A stretch of DNA of 64,000 nucleotides from Trichinella spiralis. Taxonomy: Eukaryota; Nematoda; Enoplea; Trichinellida; Trichinellidae. The notes under the pieces are model-generated. The model saw only the letters and a list, made by a program, of their open reading frames with translations. It was not told the DNA's origin and did no database searches. This document shows, one piece after another, positions 26,779-39,778 of the stretch. Position 1 is the first letter of the stretch, and the number at the start of each line of letters is the position of its first letter. The position numbers were made by a program, and so were the translations under genes. The DNA lies in contig CM012954.1 in NCBI GenBank assembly GCA_000181795.3, forward strand, positions 15,361,203 to 15,425,202. The letters run 5' to 3'.

Positions 26779-29700
26779 ATGGATGGCACTTTGGAACCAG
26801 TGCTTTGTTCAACAATTGAAGAAGACGATGTTTTCGACGATCCTTCTCCAACATGCCAATATGCACCGGAGCTTAAGGTAAGTTTTCTTCTCCTCAACAG
26901 CAGATAGGATATAACAGTTAATAGTTTTTTATTTTAAATTATACACCAAAATAGGCATTAATTTTAATTTTTTATGGAATACCGCTTTTCAAATCTAAAG
27001 AAAACATTCGATGCAATTTCATGAATACAGAAAGAGGGAGATATGTGTAACGATTTGACAAATTTAAATTTTTTTCTTTTTCTAAATTTTACGTTGTCCA
27101 TTTCAAACGTAGTGGCATTCATCATTCATCAAATCACAAAAACAAGGACACACGCATTAGTTTTCTTCAAAAGTTAAAACAGTACTTTCGTGGAGAGAGA
27201 AAAAAGTCTGCTTCTGGTCGGACTTTCAACAGAACAACAAAAACATCCTATCCAGCTTAACCGAGTGTTCAATGGAAGCTGTTTTCTTAAATCCCACTCT
27301 ACTAATGGGTTTGTTTGAATGTAGAAGAAAGCGCGGAGGCGATTTGACACACGAATATCAACGCTCCGTTAGGTCCTAAGGTGCAATTTGAAAACGCCGA
27401 CATGTCAACTTTACCAATTTGACAGCTCGTCATCATTGACATTCAGAAAACTTCTTCTTCTTCTTCTTCTACTTCATACAATTCATCTGTACATACATAC
27501 ATACATACATACATACAATACAGACACGCATAATTTTATATGCATAAATGGAGGTGAACAAAGCACACACAGTCCATATACACAACACAGACACATGCAT
27601 GGATACATGCCATACTTGTGTGTAAACATTAGCGAACGGTAATCCTGTGCACAAACTTCAGGTCGCGCGTTTCATAAATATAAGGCCAAGAAGCTGGTGT
27701 TTATTCGCAAAGCTTAAGCTGCTCAGGTCTCCCGGGCAAGGTTGTGCGAGATTCGAATGACAAACGCTGTGTGATCCATCCGTCCACCGCGATCCTATTC
27801 TCCTCTTACTTCCGATCATTTCCTGTTATTTTTTACATAAAACCCCAACGCTTGGTTGCTTGGTGTATGCTTTTTGTCTTTCTTTTTCTTATTATTCCAT
27901 AATCATCGAACATGCGAGCGAGCAACTGTATTATTAGTTTTAGTTGGCTATTTCACAGATACATGAATCGGTGATCAATTTCAGCAGTTCAACACCTTTT
28001 ACACTTGACCTTCGCTAAATTTAATTTCAGATTAATCATTGAAAAAAATTAATTTTTTTATATTATCAAACTACACTCACTGTCTGTATCACTGTCGTAA
28101 AGTCAGATTTTATGAAAAATATACGATTTCACAAGCATGTCTCAAAAGAAAAAAACAAAAAATAACTCGATCTAGCTTGTTGTAAATCTTAAATTTGGAA
28201 AAAACGATCAGAAGAAGTGAAGTGTCAAGTGAAATTTTGTGATTAATATTTTGAAAAAGTAAGTAAGTAAGAGGAATATTTTTACAGCCCACCACATTCG
28301 CCAGAATTATTATGTATAATGAATATATATATGTATTTGAAACGTTTGTAAAATTCACACAATCGTAGTTTGACTATTTAAAAATGGAAAGCATGAAGTA
28401 TATTTTCTAATAAAAAAATACTGTTTTTATCACTTATTACAAACATTCACTGGTGGCATAATGAAATTCATTTTAAAATATCTCTTTCTCACTCTACATC
28501 TCCCTTTTCTCAAACTTTTTGAAAGAAAATTGAAATTTTTCTTTCACGTTCGTAATTGTTGCTTTCTTCCATTTTATTTCACCCATAGTTTCTGCTGCTG
28601 CTGCTGAGTATAATTCGAAATGACAGTTTCAAAATGCAACTAGTAAACTAAGCTTCACGCTTGAAAGCATCCATCCGTGTGCGCGTATCATTTTTCTGCC
28701 TGCATGTTGTTTCTTTTTTCTTTCTTTATTTATTTATTTATCACAGACAAAGCAGTGCAGTTTTGTTTTTAAATATTAAAAATAATGCTTTGAACGGTGA
28801 AATGATGAAAACACAAAGTACACATTTGACAAGTATCCGGAAGTCAGAGAAAGCACAAGAAAACAAGTAGCACGTTGTTTGTTGTTGACAAGCTTTAAGA
28901 AGTGTCCGGCTAAAAAGCACAATTTGCCTGCTTGTCTGTCTGTTCACAGGATTTTGCATTCTTTTCACTTCAGTCGGTGAATATAGAAGAAAAATTATTT
29001 GACATTTTTTAATGCATTGAAAACGCATCTACCTCTTGAGCCTTCATTTCACTCCAGCGCCACTGCCCTGTCCAATTCAGCAGCTCGAACGGATACAGAT
29101 TGGATGTAGATAAAGAGGCCGAAGAATGGCCAAATGAGCAATAAATTTATAACACCGCACAATTGTCACTCTGATCATGTGCAAGTGGTGCTTTTGACTG
29201 CCCCGCCAGGAAAGGCTAAACTCTCGCCGATTGCTTTGCGATGAAACGATCCACCGCTGAGCATTAAAAAAAATTACAAACTCAAATCCATCACAAACTC
29301 TCCGACGACGTTGATGATGATGATGGATATAACTATCTGAACAGTTGTTGTTCTCAATTTTAATGACCACAATCAAAGCAGCAAAAAAAGTAGTAAATAA
29401 TGTCTGCTTTGAAGTAAACAAAATCTTTTTACATTCGGAAGCTATCTTTGATCTTTGAACATTAATGAATAAAATCTAGTAAAGTTGGAACAATCGGAGA
29501 AGATAATTTTCAAATTCTGTGAAAATAGAAATGCTCAGCTAAGCCCTTCGTTTTTATCCATTCGCGTTTTATTCAACATAACGTAAAAATTGTACTAATG
29601 AAATAACGCTGACCGTTGATTGTGATGGAAAGACACGTCAAGAAAATTTTCACTTGCATATCAACTTTATAAAATTTTCCTTGTTGTCAATTTTTCTATT

Positions 29701-30545
29701 TTCCTTCTTTGCAACTTTATTTCCCAAAATTTCCAGTAGAAAATATTAAAAATGTAAAATTATTCAAAACTATCTGTTATCAATGTATGTGAAAAAGTGC
29801 GTGTAGAACTTATATTTATGTGAGTTATTAAATGAATATTTAATGCCAATTATTTACAGTTTGTAAATTATCGAATAAAACATTTTATTTATTAGATTTC
29901 ATGCTAATTCAATTAGTAATTACGATTCAGCTTTCCTAAATTCGAAATAAAATTGTTTCCATTTCCACATTTTAGTAATGTTTTAAAAACCAAGAAAAAA
30001 CCCCTCATAAAAAAGTCACAGTGATGAAAGATTGTTCGGCATATTCGCTTTGATGTTGCACATGCATTGTCGCCAAATAATTGTCTGCTAAGATGATGTA
30101 TGCGTGTTTACAAGAAGCTTCTTCTTCTTCAGCTTGTTCATTTTTTGCTTATTCCGAATTGCTCTTTTTTTCATTTACATTTTTTACATTGAGAAAATTA
30201 TCCTCTGGTTCAAGAATTGAAATATTTTAAAAAATATACGACCATGCCAACGACCGGTTGTTGTTGTTGCCATATTTGTCAACGCTACCTGCATCCGAAT
30301 GCTATAGCGCGCGTTTCAATACATATATAATAAGAAAGCAGGCATAGACAGACAACCAACCTGTTTGAACTTGTCGTCCGTTAGTTATTTCGGTGTCGCA
30401 AATTTGCAACTGCATGCAAAAAAGCACCACAACAATGCAAACTTTCTTTCTTTCCATTCACTCTTCGTTACATTACATTAAAATAATATACTAAGTGAAT
30501 TTTATTTTTGGTCAGTTTAAAAGTATTGTCACTATTCTCTTACAA

Positions 30546-30576
<31 letters not shown>

Positions 30577-33500
30577 CCGTATGTGCCCCCGCATAATTCA
30601 GCCCGTACTTCAGCATATCTCTTACAACCTTCCCTCGAATTTACCCCTTACCACCCTCTAGATTGGAGTGGAAATACAAGAAGAAAGAAAGAAAATTTTT
30701 TTAAAAGAATCAATGCTAAATTGTTTTTTACAAATGATTATTTGTCAAAAAGAAAAGGTCATTTGCAGTACTATAATGCAGTGCTGTAATAATAATAACA
30801 GTTTAATAAACTCATTTGCAATTGTTTCTCGTAAAGTTTTATATGATTTTAAAAGTTTGAAAAATCAAAAATCTTCTCACGAATGATTATGATAATGATA
30901 ATCCTTGACCCTTTTACCTTTTACCTTGAATTGCAACAAAATTAATTAATTCTCCAGAGTGATTTTAAATTTTCCTAATCACAACGAACTAACTGATCAG
31001 ATGATATTTTCCTCTATTCTGGGTAGACCCTTTTTTCCCCGTATTGAATATTTGTAGAATATTTCATAAAATATCAAAATTCTAATATTGAACTGAAGTG
31101 GTTTGTATTTTGTCAAAAGTTTCCCAATTTTACAACAACTTCACACAATCCATTGCCGATTGAAGAGTTCCGTGTCTATTGACCTGAAAGTTTGCAGTGA
31201 ATTTTTTTCTATCTAATTTGACACCATTTTTTTTCTCAAATACGTAAACTTGAGAGATATTTTTAGAAAAAAAATTAAAATCTGAAAATCAAATCAGAAT
31301 ACAAAAAAAGAAGGGAAATGAAATGGAAGAGTTGAGCAGAACAGCAGCAGCAGCAAGCAGAAAAAAAAATACGCGGTACTCAGTTTCGCATCACAACTCT
31401 CTTCTACATCTACAGCTAAAATACTTTGTCACCAATTTTGCGGAAAAAAAATACACGATACTATTATATAATCACGATGCTTAATTATATATATATTTTT
31501 TTCTTTTTAATCTCTGAAAACATCACAAATGTCACATATTGTACAATTCAATGAATTATTATTATTTACAGGAACACATTTATTTCAGTTTATGCATAAG
31601 CGATTAAAGAGATCAGAAATAATGGAAGGGAAAAAAGCATAGCATTGAAGAAAGTGGAATTGTTTTTTTTTCATGAAAATTATACTAAACAATTTCAACT
31701 TGCAGCCGAAAAAACACCTGTTCTATATAGCTAGCTGTGTTGGACTTTAAAAATAAGTTCCACAAACTTAGAGGAGTGGTGGCTGCTTTTTCCACAGCCG
31801 CATTACAACTCTGATGTGCATTTGAGTTGGGAAGATTTTTTTTCCCAATTTTAACATACACATTTTACAACTTTTCTCTGTTTAAACACACATTTCGATT
31901 AAATCAAAATTATCTGAAAAAAACTATACCATCAAGAAGCTGTAGAATTATATTTTGTGTAATATTACTACTGACTGGGCTTGAATTTGCTTCTCATTCA
32001 TCCTCATCATCATCCACCCTTTTCGCTGCTATTCCTGCACAAACCCCCTTTCGCTTCCCCCCCCCCTCTCCCAAGCTTTCTCTCCTTGTTGGACAAATCA
32101 AAAAATATAAATATTAGCTTATTTTCAACTTTTGATGTTGACATAAATACGTCGGAAAACATATAATCTATTATTGTGCAGATTAAATATAATAATAAGT
32201 AATAAAAAAACACGACAAATGATAATCTAAAGTGAATTTCTCTAAAGTTGATGAAACTTGAACTTCATTAATAGAAGCCTGTATTTTGGTGCTACAATTT
32301 CAGAAAGAAGAATTCAAAGAATATCTGAGCGGCTGGGCAGCCGAACAGACAAAACCACGCCGAGAAAGTGCCAGTCATGTGGAAGAATTTTTTCGCAGTG
32401 CGGATCAACCACGCCCTAACGCCAGGTTCAATTCGGTCGGTGGGGCTTTAACGTTCGGGTCGCCGTGGCTGAATCCGTCGGCCACCGTTTGGTCGAGCGA
32501 ACAGCTCTGCGGCAACCCGATGGCCACATCGTCGAACGAAATGGTCGTCTGTCCGTACGTGTTGACCGAACTGAAAGGCGCCGGCAGCTCGGACAAGAAC
32601 GGTCTGAGCCGTATTCTCAGTCAAACAGCCGGCAGTTTGTCAAGGGTAAAATTGGAAAGCTGCGACGAGTTGTCTCATCAATCAACAACAACTACAACCA
32701 CTGCTGCTGCTGCTGCTGCTGCTACATCCGCAACATTGCCGGTGCAAGTAAAACTGGAAGAAGCCGAAAATAATCATCAACAGTTGGTCAATTGGAAAGA
32801 GGCTAACACGTCCATGCCAGGCTGGAATGGCGGTTTAATTGTACACACAACAGTGCCCGTTCAAGATATCCTATCCCAACAGCAGCAGCAGCAGCAGCAA
32901 CAGCAACAACAACCGTCGCCAACTACGATCTCCAGTCAGTGTCCGGCAAAACAAGACATGCAACCATGCAAACAAGATCCGGTTCCATTGTCATGCCTGC
33001 CTCCGGGTGTGGATCGAAAAATCTTTTTCCCACCATCAATGTGGCATGGTCGTGGCCCACAAGCGCCAAAATCAAAACGTCGAAGCAACCCGGAATTGGA
33101 AAAGCGACGAATTCACTACTGCGATTATCCAGGTGACTGATTGGACAATTTGAGGAAAAAACCTGCTAATAATACTACGATACACATATGCATAAATATG
33201 CATTGCTTTTCAGATTGCAACAAAGTCTACACGAAAAGTTCTCATTTGAAAGCACATCAAAGAATTCACACAGGTTAGAAAAAGCTTGCACATTTATTTA
33301 TAATATTCACACTGAATAATGCAGAAAAAATTAATATTAACTAGTTAGCAGCAACTAGCTTAAGCAGACAGACAGACAGAGAGTGATGCCAACTGCTTGT
33401 AAAAATGACTATACCGGAAGATAGGTTGGAAATGGCAATTTAATAATTGTAATTATAATTGTAATAATAATAATGATGATGATAATGCACGGGAAAAGCA

Positions 33501-34614
33501 CAACCAGTTAGTTGCAAACAAACAGTTGCCAGGCGCGTTGTTAAAAATCAGTTATCATTGAAACTTTTGAAGACAATTAAAAATGTCAACTGGAGTGCGC
33601 GAGTGATTTGAAAAATTGCTCAAAATCAGTTCGGCTTCTCGCCCTTTTCTTGAACCGCTGAAGCGTGAAACGGCAAACCAATCTCACGTCAAAATCTAAA
33701 CTGCTGCCCAATGTGAAAAAGTTGTAACGCATGTTATTATTGTAAAAATACCGTAAATTATTATTATTGGTATTATTCAACAGTTCAACTGCATCAATCA
33801 TGCAATCTTAATTTCTTTCTCCACTTCACCTTCCTTATGACTGACAGTTGTGAAGAATATATATATATATATTTATTTAAACTTTGTTCACAGTCATTCC
33901 TATAATTTCTATGGTACAAATATCATCATGATTGATTGAATGAAGAAATATAGTTAGTTAATAAATAAATATTCACTGCGCTCATCTTCTACAGTGGATG
34001 CAGATGTAGATGCTCTCAATTGATGAGTCAGTGAAAAAAATGGTTGTTATTTCGTGCGTGGTGGATATTTTCAATAAAAACTTAGCTAATCTACACAGAT
34101 TTAGCAAAAAAGTTTTATAGGTGCAACAAACAAACAAACAAATGAATAAATGAACACCATAGACCACAGTTTTTTAAAAAGCTTTTCACCAGATTGTTCA
34201 AAGGAAATATCAGATGAGCCGATGCAAAATTATTACCAATAATAATAAAATTTTGGAATAAACTCTCGTTTAAAATGACTATCTATAGGGCTTTTTCCTT
34301 TTTCAGGAGAAAAACCGTACACATGCCAGTGGCCAAATTGTCAGTGGCGTTTCGCACGATCCGACGAGCTAACACGCCACTATCGCAAGCACACCGGGGC
34401 AAAGCCGTTCCGATGCAAGCTCTGCGACCGGTGCTTTGCCCGCAGTGATCACTTGGCTTTGCACATGCGACGCCACCAACCGAAAAATCGCGTCAGCCGC
34501 CACATGAGCCTCGACCCCACCTCAGCCGCCGCCGCAGCCGCTGCCAACATCTCACCGCTGAATCCACACCTACCGCTTCAACATTCACGTTCCAACCCAA
34601 TAGCTTACGTTTGA
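26779..34614 (+). CDS. Krueppel-like transcription factor (KLF), three C2H2 fingers
   Basis: Four coding exons, 26779-26877, 32304-33132, 33214-33273 and 34307-34614, in phase, give about 431 residues. KLFs are nuclear activators or repressors that bind GC/CACCC boxes. Three C-terminal fingers are seen: [20 protein letters not shown] (finger 1 start), then [20 protein letters not shown] and [20 protein letters not shown], with KLF linkers TGEKP and TGAKP. The finger-1 start and [17 protein letters not shown] are nearly those of vertebrate KLF5/KLF2/KLF4. The N terminus is acidic ([12 protein letters not shown]) and is encoded alone by exon 1. The middle has poly-Ala (about 32701-32724) and poly-Gln (about 32879-32912) runs. 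Two sumoylation-type sites are seen (RVKLESCDE and QVKLEEAEN). A poly-Ala stretch follows the fingers. The first intron is 5.4 kb, unusually long for this window, and the third is 1.0 kb. The tail after the fingers is longer than in most KLFs. Confidence 0.9.
26878..32303 (+). other. KLF intron 1, 5.4 kb
   Basis: No internal gene seen. Notable parts are a (CATA)n run at about 27490-27517 and a GC-richer stretch at 27640-27800. The latter contains a TATA-like CATAAATATAAGG at 27673-27685 and could be an alternative promoter. A second GC-richer block lies at 29040-29240. (CA)n followed by (TA)n is at about 30544-30576, and a C-rich, T-rich tract sits near 32040-32090. Long first introns of transcription factors often hold enhancers; that role is inferred. 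Confidence 0.4.
27490..27517 (+). repeat. (CATA)n microsatellite
   Basis: Seven tetranucleotide units in KLF intron 1. Confidence 0.9.
33274..34306 (+). other. KLF intron 3, 1.0 kb
   Basis: Separates finger 1 from fingers 2 and 3. AT-rich, with short AT and GAT repeats around 33440-33490. Nothing else recognised. Confidence 0.5.
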
Positions 34615-35248
34615 AATTCCACCCCAAACACAGGCACTTTTATGAAATTGTACAATTTTCATCCATGTGCATTCCGGTTGTGCATACCCCATCCATGCAT
34701 GCATGCATGCATGCATACATGATGCAACACAATCCAAAAGTGCCATTTTTCCATCTACACTGCTTGCTTATCTCTATGTCATTTACTTTGCACCGCTTTT
34801 CGCTTATCTTTTTCACAGCTGCACATCTCACCTGAATACCACAATTAGACACACACACACGCAATATGTAATCATGCAAAAACGTTTTCTTTACAATATA
34901 TTCTGCTCGATATTTGACAGTAAAAAATATGATTGTTGGCCATAAATTACTTATATCTATTTATTTATCCCAATTCATTCAGGTTGCATTTAAAGAAAAA
35001 ATAAACTTACTGTAGTTTAAACAATTCAAGATCATTTGATCAACTTTAAACAAACGAAAAAATTTTTAAAGTGTTTGATAGTTCAAAGTGACCAACTACA
35101 CCGAGCAATTCAATTTGACCGAATTTACGTCGATTGGATTCGTGCGTTCGAAACGGTGATCGGTAAAATTAGCCAATTTTCCATTATTCCTTATTGAGCG
35201 ATACAAATAAATATATTTTCTTTTCTTTTACATTTAGAAATTATCGAC
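34615..35248. other. KLF 3' UTR and promoter of the first lectin-like gene
   Basis: Contains an (ATGC)n run at about 34694-34717, just after the KLF stop. The remaining few hundred bases before the next ATG carry an acceptor-like TTTTACATTTAG at about 35237, so the first lectin-like gene may have a 5' UTR exon. Confidence 0.4.
34694..34717 (+). repeat. (ATGC)n microsatellite
   Basis: About five and a half ATGC units just beyond the KLF stop codon, within the likely 3' UTR. The unit is self-complementary, so the run can fold on itself. Confidence 0.9.
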
Positions 35249-36549
35249 ATGTCCGAAATGAAGAAGCTGATTGCTATTATGCTGCTCGCCTACTTAGTGG
35301 ACAGTGTGATCTTCAAATGTCCACACGATGTTTTTACCAAAACCGCGGGATGGATGAAAAACAACGCCTGCATGACTGTCGTGAAAGCACCGAAGGGTGT
35401 TGATCTAGATGATGATTATATCAAGGAATGTCAGAAATACAGCGCAGGATCTGGATATATGCAACGCAATCTGGCATCCGTTATAAGAAAAAAGAAGCTT
35501 GTCATAGAGCGAGCTAGTGATACGACAATATATTTGAATTATAAAATTGTTGGACAAGTGTTCGAGCAAAATCTTACTGTTGTAAAGTACACTCTGTCAG
35601 GGACCTTAGCGGATGCCCAACCGCAAATATTCGAAATGAAAAATACTGGATGGGATACGATATCGTCAAAAATATATATACCCACAGAATGGGTCAACCA
35701 AGTTGGAAATACAACCATCGAAACCCCACTCTGCGCAGTATTTGTACGTCAGAATATCGACTTTGTCCCGTGCAAAAGTGGCCAAACGTTCACGCATATT
35801 GTCTGTACGATGGAAAGATTGGGAATGTGCAAAACTGAGGACAGAGAATTTGATGAAAGCGGCTGTAGAGAGTGTGAAGAAGATTACTTGCTACCATACT
35901 GCAGAAGTATGTATGACTTTTCTGACACTGTTCACAATAGTTTCATTTCTAAACGAGTGAACGAGTTTTGCAAATTTGTCCAATTTCCATATAATTCACG
36001 TAAATGATGAATCATTAAATTAATTTTTTTAGATAAATCAGTAATTACTAATCCGGTAAATGAGAGTGATAAAATGAAACTAGCTGCAATTATACCAACC
36101 GTATGTTTTATCATAATCATCATCTGCTGCGCAGTTATTTATTACAGGGTAAGCAGTATTGATTTTATAACTAATTGTAAGAAAAGTTGAAAACCCGTTT
36201 ATGAGATTACGCACACATAGGTACTAAAATTAAAGAAAGCTTTTTAAATAACTTTTCTATTATATACAATATAATATAAAGTACGAGAAATTAGTTTTTA
36301 ATGTTCACTTATTTGAATATTTGAAGTATTTCATTTATTTAACTTGATTATCAATAACAGCCGTGTGCATATAATATAGAGTATAAATTGGCATGATTTT
36401 GAATTTCGTTTCTTCTGTTGTAGAGACGCAAAGCAAAGAAATTGGGTGAAGAAACGATGTCAGCAATGAGTTCAGCACGCGCATCGACGTTTGGCTCATT
36501 CGCATCCGCTTTCGGATCCTTCGCCAGCGTGGCGTCGGTTAAAAAATAA
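35249..36549 (+). CDS. Lectin-like ten-cysteine type I membrane protein, paralogue A
   Basis: Exons 35249-35906, 36033-36148 and 36424-36549, in phase; 300 codons including the stop. A signal peptide (MKKLIAIMLLAYLVDSVIF) leads an ectodomain of about 200 residues. Conserved cysteines begin with CPHDVFTKTAGW and include ETPLCAVFVRQNIDFVPC and a closing GCRECEEDYLLPYC. One membrane helix follows (AIIPTVCFIIIIICCAVIYY), then a short basic and Ser/Ala-rich tail (SARASTFGSFASAFGSFAS). The order CP-x-x-F-x-K-T-x-G-W, a C-x-V-V strand, IYLNY, EWVN, LCAV and a terminal Cys pair resembles a degenerate C-type lectin domain in which IYLNY stands for WIGL. No EPN/QPD or WND calcium motif is seen, so classical sugar binding is unlikely. 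Receptor or adhesion function is inferred. Two tandem copies follow with the same exon plan. Confidence 0.75.
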
Positions 36550-37588
36550 CAAAATTTTCCACACATTAACATTAACATTATATATTTATGATCATCATTA
36601 TTATTATAATTATCTATCTTAAGAGTTTATGTTTATAAAATCAAATTAAAAATAAATATTTAAATAAAAACCCTTAACTAAAATAGTGATTTTTTGTTAT
36701 CAAAAAATTCAACTAAAGCTACTAAAGCAGAAAAATCGCTTTCACAATTGCAATTCATAAAAACAGTTAGAAGATCTCGAACCAGTACGTGAATAACAGT
36801 TTCAGAGAAGAAACAGACAAATAAAATGGGATAATCTGTGTAGTGTGACAAGATAAATAGAAAAACTGCATTTTTCCCAAGTCAACTTTTCAATGTAACC
36901 ACCACTTCTGATCTTTACTAGTCATATTGATGAGAAAAATATGTCACAAAATATTGCACAACTGATATTCACAGTAGGATAAAAAATGCAAAAATTTCGC
37001 CGCTCATTCAAAAGTACATTGAACACGCATGTTTATTAATAAATAAATACACAAATATATGCATATAATACGAATAAAAAAATATCTTTCAAACACACAC
37101 ACACACACATCAGTGTCCTAATGTTACTGCTTCGCTAGTTTGTTGAAATAATTTTATAAACAAAGAAATAATTAATTGTTCAATAAGATATCTTATTAAT
37201 AAGTTGCCAAATTAAAAATTTTTCATTCCTCGAAGTCAATAGTTGTCTATTATTCAATCAATCAATTTTTTAAAAATATTTCAGCACGATCAAATAAATA
37301 AAAATGATTTTTTTTCATATTTATACAATTATTAATTCAGTCGTCATTATTAATAAATTTGTCATAAATTTAACAATGAATTTAAACAAATGCACACGTT
37401 TAAAGTAACTTCCGTTTGAAAAATTTAAACTCAACCAAAACGCTTAGTTTAAAGTTCTGATGAAAAATATTTAAAACAACACCATTAAATGCATTCATGC
37501 CGTTCGCCTGAAACGGTACCTCTCTCTCGTCGATAAAAGTGAAAATCAAGACAACCGTGAATCGATTTTGCACAAACAAACAACAAGC
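36550..37588. other. Spacer between paralogues A and B
   Basis: AT-rich sequence with a (CA)n run at about 37096-37110. It holds the 3' UTR of A and the promoter of B. No other gene seen. Confidence 0.5.
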
Positions 37589-38945
37589 ATGTCGTCGTCT
37601 TTGACTTGTTGCCAACAATTGAGAAGTATGTGAAAAATTTGTTATTTTTTACCAATAATAATAATAATAATAATCATCATTAGCATAATTCGAATATTTG
37701 CAGCGATAACTTGTAATCAATTACGACTGACGCTCACGGTGCTGTTGTTGTTGATCAAATATGGCCAAGCTCTTTCTTGCCCGCACAGAATTTTCCAAAA
37801 AACCCCGGGCTGGGAATTACAACAAGGATGCGTTACAGTTGTAAAAATTAAATCGTACGACAAGTATAACAGTTTTCCAACAAACTACTTAGAAACATGC
37901 CAACAATACAACAACGGTTTGGAATATACGTTCAAAGATCTAGGCACGGTACTTCCAGAACAGACTGCAATAAAAGATCGAAGTCGTAGGATGAAAATAT
38001 ATCTGAATTACAACATAACACGTCAAAAATATTCCAACAATAATTCCATGGTCGACTATTCATTGGAAGGAACTATGGACGATGGAAATTTGCAAAGATT
38101 CTTTCGACAAAATAACAAATGGATAAGCGCTAAAAAAAAGCTTATCCCAAATGAATGGGTAAACAAAATTGGATATGATACAATCAAACCGCCACTCTGC
38201 GCTGTATATGTGAACAATCGTATTGATTTTATTGAATGCAAATTTGGTAAAACTTTCACGCATGTAGTTTGCATCATCCCAAAAATTGGAAAATGCAAAC
38301 CTGAAGATGAAGAAATGAAGCCTAACGGCTGCACTGAATGTAAAGAAAATCTTCTACTTCCTTTTTGTTACGGTAAATTCATCATCATCTATTTATTCGA
38401 TGTTTTCATTTTTGAAAAAGAATCAAAATTTTCACAACAACCACTTAGCTTTAAATTTTCATTTTAAATATTTAAAGTTTGAAAAACATTTATTTTAGAA
38501 AAAAGAGAAATTTATAGTAACGTCAATACTGTGAATTACGTGACACCAATAATAATTGTAAGCCTCATCGGATTTATTTTTATCTTCAAGTGTGCGAATG
38601 TAAGTGGCAGAGGTTTCTTTTTTCTATTCTCACAATAATTTTATTCATATTCGATAATCATGAATGACAATAATATGAAAAAAAATAACATCATCTAAAA
38701 GTTAAATTCTTTGCACATAAATTGAAAATACCGAAAAATAACACAAAATTTTACAGTGTGAGATGTACAATAATTTTTAATTGAACACTACTTAAGATTG
38801 ATATAATTATAAATTCCACTTTTGTATTTAGGATTGTTACCTGAAGAAAAAGAAAAATGAGTTGGCTCAATTCATGGAAAGTGTCACTGCAACTACAATG
38901 ACATCTGTTGTTTCATTTACGCCAGGAAACAAAAATGAAGAATAA
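37589..38945 (+). CDS. Lectin-like ten-cysteine type I membrane protein, paralogue B
   Basis: Exons 37589-37625, 37704-38372, 38499-38599 and 38832-38945, all in phase; about 306 residues. Unlike A and C, the start lies in a separate small exon: the ATG at 37589 gives MSSSLTCCQQLR, and the ectodomain exon has no ATG before the conserved core. The hydrophobic stretch LTLTVLLLLIKYGQAL then acts as signal peptide or anchor. The core keeps the family cysteines (CPHRIFQKTPGW, PPLCAVYVNNRIDFIEC, GCTECKENLLLPFC), IYLNYNI and IPNEWVN. The membrane helix is VTPIIIVSLIGFIFIFKCA. The tail begins CYLKKKKNELAQFMES and is rich in Ser/Thr. Several N-glycosylation sequons occur (NNNSM). As in the siblings, no calcium-site motif is visible, so sugar binding is doubtful. 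Confidence 0.75.
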
Positions 38946-39778
38946 GAATACCAAAGTAACAGAAATTAATTAAAAGTGAAGAAAGAAATGAAGAATATAA
39001 AATCACTAATCGCTACTTATGATAATAATAATAATAAATTCAGTTCGATATATCATACATATACATAATGAGAATAATATAAATAATTTTTCTACTGTAC
39101 AAACGATGACTTCAGTGTTGTGCAATTAAATCTTGCTTGTTTTAATATACCATTGAAGAAAATATCAAAAATATACTCAATCTTCGTTCACTAATCATCC
39201 AGTAGTGATGGCAATTATTAAAAAATGAATTTTTCCATTTCAAAATTGTAATTAGCACAATAATAAATACATAAAAAACATTGAACAAGATCTGCCAATT
39301 CATTTACAAAAAGCACTAATTCTCCTATTGCACCTATAAATTGTTGAACAACAACGTTCGTCATTTTGTTACCACCACCATCAAAAGTCAGGCATTATAT
39401 ATATATATATATATATCGATAACTCGACAGATATTAGATTTACATTTTCTATATGCAAATGATGATCGAATGGTTGAAGAAGAAAATAGCACATAAGCAA
39501 AACGTTCATTTGCAGTGTTGAATTTCAATTTCAAATAAAATTTTCACAATATGAATATAATATCACTGTAAAAGAGAAGAAAATTAAATTCAGATCAAAA
39601 GTGAACTTTAAAAAAATTCCATTTACATACAATTTGTTTAAAACATGAACTTTAAACTATACCAAATGTTTAAACAACAATCGATTGAAAGTGGAAAATT
39701 AATCAATCGACGATATTTTATTCATCAAAATACATCAACAGTGAAAGGTAGAAGAGATTTGAACAAAAGTGAATCGGG
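38946..39778. other. Spacer between paralogues B and C
   Basis: AT-rich sequence with an (AT)n run at about 39396-39417. An open frame at 39645-39878 overlaps the start of C and is not supported. Confidence 0.5.

Noticed and set aside
27660-27780. tRNA or spliced-leader RNA gene
   Set aside because: A GATTCGAAT segment resembles a tRNA B box, but no acceptor stem, D arm or anticodon arm could be drawn.
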